Assembly: GCA_028290595.1 (NCBI GenBank)
Contig: JAQGJO010000219.1
Location: 1-8,011, forward strand
Length of the DNA stretch: 8,011 nt
DNA from: Hyphomicrobiales bacterium
GTDB lineage: Bacteria > Pseudomonadota > Alphaproteobacteria > Rhizobiales > Beijerinckiaceae
Direction: 5' to 3'
A model generated the notes under the pieces. The model saw only the letters and a program-made list of their open reading frames with translations. It was not told the DNA's origin and made no database searches. This document shows, in pieces, positions 5,811-8,011 of the stretch. A program made the translations under genes and the position numbers. The first letter of the stretch is position 1; each line of letters starts with the position of its first letter.

Positions 5811-6626
5811 CTAAAGCGCCAAGACCTGCTTGGACCGCACCAGGGATCGTCCCGGGCGCACCTTCGGTGTCGGCGCATCGCCGGCGCGTTCGCCGAGCGT
5901 GCGGGCAATCGTCCGCGCGCAGAAGGTCAGCTTGTCTGCAATTGCCTCAATCTGCCCAGTTTCCAGGCTCTGACGCTGAACGACCACGCTGAGGCTGCCG
6001 AGAATGTTCTGGCGTCCGTCGAGGATCGGCGCGGCGATGCCGGCGACGCCGCGCGTGACCTGGCCGAAGGTCACATCCCAGCCTTTCTGCCGAATGCTGC
6101 GCAGGCTCACCTTCACGCCCTCCAAATCCTCGCCGAGGCCGGCGGCGGCGAATGCTTCCACATTCGCCTGATGGAGTTTCTGCAGTGTGGTTGCCGGCCA
6201 GTGAGCAAGGATGGTGCGTGATGCCGAACCAAATAACAGCGGGCTGACAGCCCCTTTTGCATAGCCGCTGACGATCGGCGTCGTGCCGTATTCGTGGTGG
6301 ACGCACATCACCTGCTGGCCATAGCTACGGCAAAGCGCCGAAAAGCCGCCGAACTCGCCGACCAGTTCGACCATGAAAGGCCGGCTCGCCTGGATCAGCG
6401 GATCCTTGCGCTGGATCAGCGCTTCGAGCTCGATGATCCTGGGGCCCGGCGTGTAGCCGACCTCCGGCAAGGCCGTCAGAAAGCCGGCATCGACCAGCTC
6501 GCGCAGATATCTGTAGAGCGTCGAGCGGGTATAGCCCAGCCGCTCCGCCATATCCTCAATGGTCCAGGCAAACTGCGCGTCCGTGAACAGCTCCATGACG
6601 TCCAGCATTTTCGTATGGCTGGTCAT
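5811..6626 (-). CDS. IclR-family transcriptional regulator
   Basis: The 271-residue protein has a normal IclR architecture. An N-terminal winged helix (residues 5-67) includes WTIEDMAERLGYTRSTLYRYLRELVDAGFL (21-50) and the wing GYTPGPRIIEL (57-67). A GAF-like effector domain (about 75-250) contains GTTPIVSGYAKGAVSPLLFGSASRTILA, the KGWDVTFGQVTRGVAGIAAPI stretch and a SLSVV strand. Family members sense aromatic acids or other carbon sources and control neighbouring catabolic genes as activators or repressors. The start at 6626 has only a moderate AGGTG-type site. The gene is divergent from the dienelactone-hydrolase gene and upstream of the binding-protein gene on its own strand. Both flanking spacers carry dyads it might bind. 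The basic C-terminal tail (KVRPGRSLVRSKQ) is not a recognised domain. Confidence 0.92.
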   Translation of the reverse strand: MTSHTKMLDVMELFTDAQFAWTIEDMAERLGYTRSTLYRYLRELVDAGFLTALPEVGYTPGPRIIELEALIQRKDPLIQASRPFMVELVGEFGGFSALCRSYGQQVMCVHHEYGTTPIVSGYAKGAVSPLLFGSASRTILAHWPATTLQKLHQANVEAFAAAGLGEDLEGVKVSLRSIRQKGWDVTFGQVTRGVAGIAAPILDGRQNILGSLSVVVQRQSLETGQIEAIADKLTFCARTIARTLGERAGDAPTPKVRPGRSLVRSKQVLAL

Positions 6627-6667
6627 GCCCGCACCTGTCCGCCGAACGATGCCATGGTCCCACTTTC

Positions 6668-6707
6668 CTTAAACCCACAATATGATATCATCGACTTATT
6701 CAATAAG
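6668..6707. promoter_or_regulatory. IclR/hydrolase divergent control region with palindromes
   Basis: Three signals lie in this 40-base AT-rich stretch. Bases 6668-6692 match the dyad at 5781-5805 at 15 of 25 positions, including TTAA, CCC and AATATG, but the right arm is lost. ATGATATCAT (6682-6691) is a perfect 10-base palindrome. CTTATT and AATAAG (6695-6700 and 6702-6707) are perfect arms around one base. Any could be the IclR operator controlling both directions. Confidence 0.45.
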
Positions 6708-6708
6708 C

Positions 6709-6714
6709 TAAAAT
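6709..6714 (+). promoter_or_regulatory. Probable -10 box of the hydrolase operon
   Basis: TAAAAT differs from TATAAT at one base and would start transcription near 6721, only about 6 bases before the ATG at 6727. No good -35 exists at 16-18 bases upstream, where palindromes lie instead. An activator-dependent promoter is a reasonable inference. The ribosome binding site is weak (CAGAG). Confidence 0.4.
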
Positions 6715-6726
6715 AAAGCCAGAGTC

Positions 6727-7419
6727 ATGAAACAGGACATTTTTCTGCGCGCCAGCGATGGCCACGAACTTGCCGCCTATCATGTCACGCCCATCAGCCA
6801 ACAGATCGGCCAATTGGTGGTTCTGCACGAGTTTTTCGGGCTCAACAATCATATCCGTAACGTCGCCAACCGTTTCGCCGCCCTCGGCTACGAGGTGATC
6901 GTGCCGGGTCTTTTCGACCGCGTGCAGCGTGGCGCCGACTTCGATTACGATTCCGTTGGCATCGAGGCCGGGCGCGCCATGCGCGCTGCCGTCAATGTCG
7001 AGGACAGCCTGCGCGACATGAAGGCGGGCGTCGATTTCATCTCGCCGCGCGGCAAAGTCGGCGCCATCGGCTATTGCTGGGGCGGAACCCTGGCCTTTCT
7101 GGCGGCGACGCGGCTCGCCGATCAGGTCGCCTGTTCGGTCGGCTATTACGGCAGCCAGATCGTCGATTTCCTCGACGAGGAGATTGGCGCACCCCTGCTT
7201 CTGAATTTCGGCGACAATGATCTCAGCATTCCGCTGCGCGATGTGGTGCGCATCCGCGAGCGCTACCCGCAACTGCCGATCCACGTCTATCCCGGCAAGC
7301 ACGGCTTCAATTGCGACCTGCGCGCCAATTACACGCCGGACTCGGCGCAAGCGGCCCTGTCGCGTACTCTGGCTTTCTTCGGCAAACATCTGCACGGCGA
7401 AAACACAAAGGTGGCGTAA
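6727..7419 (+). CDS. Dienelactone hydrolase family protein
   Basis: The 230-residue cytosolic alpha/beta hydrolase belongs to the DLH family, whose founding members open the lactone ring of (chloro)dienelactones in the modified ortho-cleavage pathway. Visible catalytic elements are HEFFGLN (34-40) with the family Glu at 35, GYCWGG (115-120) with nucleophile Cys117, GDNDLSIP (162-169) with Asp165 the likely acid, and KHGFNCD (191-197) with His192. All three triad residues are therefore present and the length is standard. The start ATG has only a weak Shine-Dalgarno and a very short predicted leader. The stop overlaps the next start (TAATG). No maleylacetate reductase or ring-cleavage dioxygenase is seen, so the true substrate may be another ester or lactone. 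Confidence 0.92.
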   Translation: MKQDIFLRASDGHELAAYHVTPISQQIGQLVVLHEFFGLNNHIRNVANRFAALGYEVIVPGLFDRVQRGADFDYDSVGIEAGRAMRAAVNVEDSLRDMKAGVDFISPRGKVGAIGYCWGGTLAFLAATRLADQVACSVGYYGSQIVDFLDEEIGAPLLLNFGDNDLSIPLRDVVRIRERYPQLPIHVYPGKHGFNCDLRANYTPDSAQAALSRTLAFFGKHLHGENTKVA

Positions 7420-8011
7420 TGGGTCTTGCGGCAACCGATAGCGATTATCTCATCGACGGCAGCGATGCCGTCACGCAGCAGATCGTGGCGCGCCGCAAGG
7501 CCGAAAGCGCAACAGCACGCGCCGCCGCCAATGCGGAACTCGACATCGCTTATGGCCCGCATCCGCGCGCGCGTTTCGATCTGTTCTGGCCCAAGGACAC
7601 GCCGCGCGCGGTGCTGATCTTCATCCACGGCGGCTGGTGGAAGAGCGGCTCCAAGGATGATCGGGCGTTCATCGCACCCGCATGGATGGATCAGGACATC
7701 GCCGTGGCCACGATCAACTATCCGCTCGCCCCAGAGGCGACCCTCGCGGAGATCACCGCAAACGTAAAGACCGCGATCGACGCCATCTGCGCCCATGTCC
7801 ATGGCCGCACCAAAAACATCGTTCCCTATGTCATCGCCGGGAATTCGGCCGGCGGACATCTGACGGCCTATTGCGCCAGCGCGGGAAAGCAGGCGCTCCA
7901 CGGCAAGCTCATCGGCGCCTGCGCCATGAGCGGTCTTTACGACCTCGCGCCCCTGGCGACCGTGTTCCCGAACGAATGGCTGCACCTCACCGAGCAAGCC
8001 ATCGCGACACT
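7419..8011 (+). CDS. Alpha/beta hydrolase, kynurenine-formamidase-like, cut by window end
   Basis: The frame is open from ATG 7419 to the window end, giving 197 codons. The start shares one base with the upstream TAA and is served by AAAGGTGG (7407-7414). The protein shows the oxyanion motif HGGWW (70-74), the INYPLAPEATLAEI stretch, and the nucleophile elbow GNSAGGH (141-147) with Ser143. SGLYDLAPL (171-179) follows. HGG-Y/W-W, GxSAGGH and SGLYDL together are typical of arylformamidase/AFMID-like esterases, which hydrolyse N-formylkynurenine or related formamides and esters. The catalytic Asp and His lie beyond 8011. No other kynurenine-pathway gene is here, so it more likely removes a formyl or ester group in the same catabolic route as its DLH neighbour. 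The exact substrate is unknown. Confidence 0.85.
   Translation, partial: MGLAATDSDYLIDGSDAVTQQIVARRKAESATARAAANAELDIAYGPHPRARFDLFWPKDTPRAVLIFIHGGWWKSGSKDDRAFIAPAWMDQDIAVATINYPLAPEATLAEITANVKTAIDAICAHVHGRTKNIVPYVIAGNSAGGHLTAYCASAGKQALHGKLIGACAMSGLYDLAPLATVFPNEWLHLTEQAIAT

Noticed and set aside
6700..7434. Open frame of 244 codons on the minus strand opposite the dienelactone hydrolase
   Set aside because: The plus strand encodes a full DLH catalytic triad; the minus frame has no recognisable motif or ribosome binding site.
7329..7997. Minus-strand open frame of 222 codons opposite the formamidase-like gene
   Set aside because: The plus-strand frame carries HGGWW and GNSAGGH motifs and is coupled to the upstream gene; the minus frame is a shadow.
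1..8011. Mobile element, CRISPR array, tRNA/rRNA or phage genes
   Set aside because: No transposase, terminal repeats, regularly spaced repeats, tRNA-like folds or phage motifs were seen; all long stretches are accounted for by ordinary chromosomal genes.

Overview
The window is GC-rich, dense, mostly intergenic-poor bacterial DNA. Gene content and sequence style (FabF, TetR, ArsR/AHSA1, an NMT1-type binding protein, IclR, dienelactone hydrolase) suggest an alphaproteobacterium, probably Hyphomicrobiales-like. That placement is an inference from style, not a taxonomic match. No rRNA, tRNA, CRISPR array or insertion sequence is visible, and no gap between genes exceeds about 175 bases.

Left part (1-928, minus strand): the 5' end of a beta-ketoacyl-ACP synthase II gene (fabF-type), preceded by a TetR/AcrR-family repressor gene.

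Middle-left (1046-2941, plus strand): a tightly packed set of an ArsR-family regulator without the metal-binding box, an AHSA1/SRPBCC-domain protein, a pyridoxamine-5'-phosphate-oxidase-fold protein, and a RibD/dihydrofolate-reductase-like protein. Two almost superimposable promoter/operator cassettes occur here, one before the ArsR gene and one before the reductase-like gene. Each carries an upstream degenerate dyad, a TTGACTT -35 box, and a strong TAGCY-N4-RGCTA dyad over the -10/start region. This suggests that the ArsR protein controls both its own operon and the last gene of the set.

Right part (2938-8011): a probable aromatic-compound catabolic locus. Transcribed leftwards are an IclR-family regulator, a secreted NMT1/THI5-type ABC substrate-binding protein and a PheA/TfdB-type FAD monooxygenase. 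Diverging rightwards are a dienelactone-hydrolase-family enzyme and, overlapping it by one base, a kynurenine-formamidase-like alpha/beta hydrolase cut off by the window end. Together these fit capture of a small aromatic or heteroaromatic substrate, ring hydroxylation and hydrolysis of the products under IclR control. The actual substrate cannot be read from the sequence. Candidate IclR operators lie in front of the binding-protein gene and in the IclR/hydrolase divergent region. A strong hairpin separates the binding-protein and monooxygenase genes.
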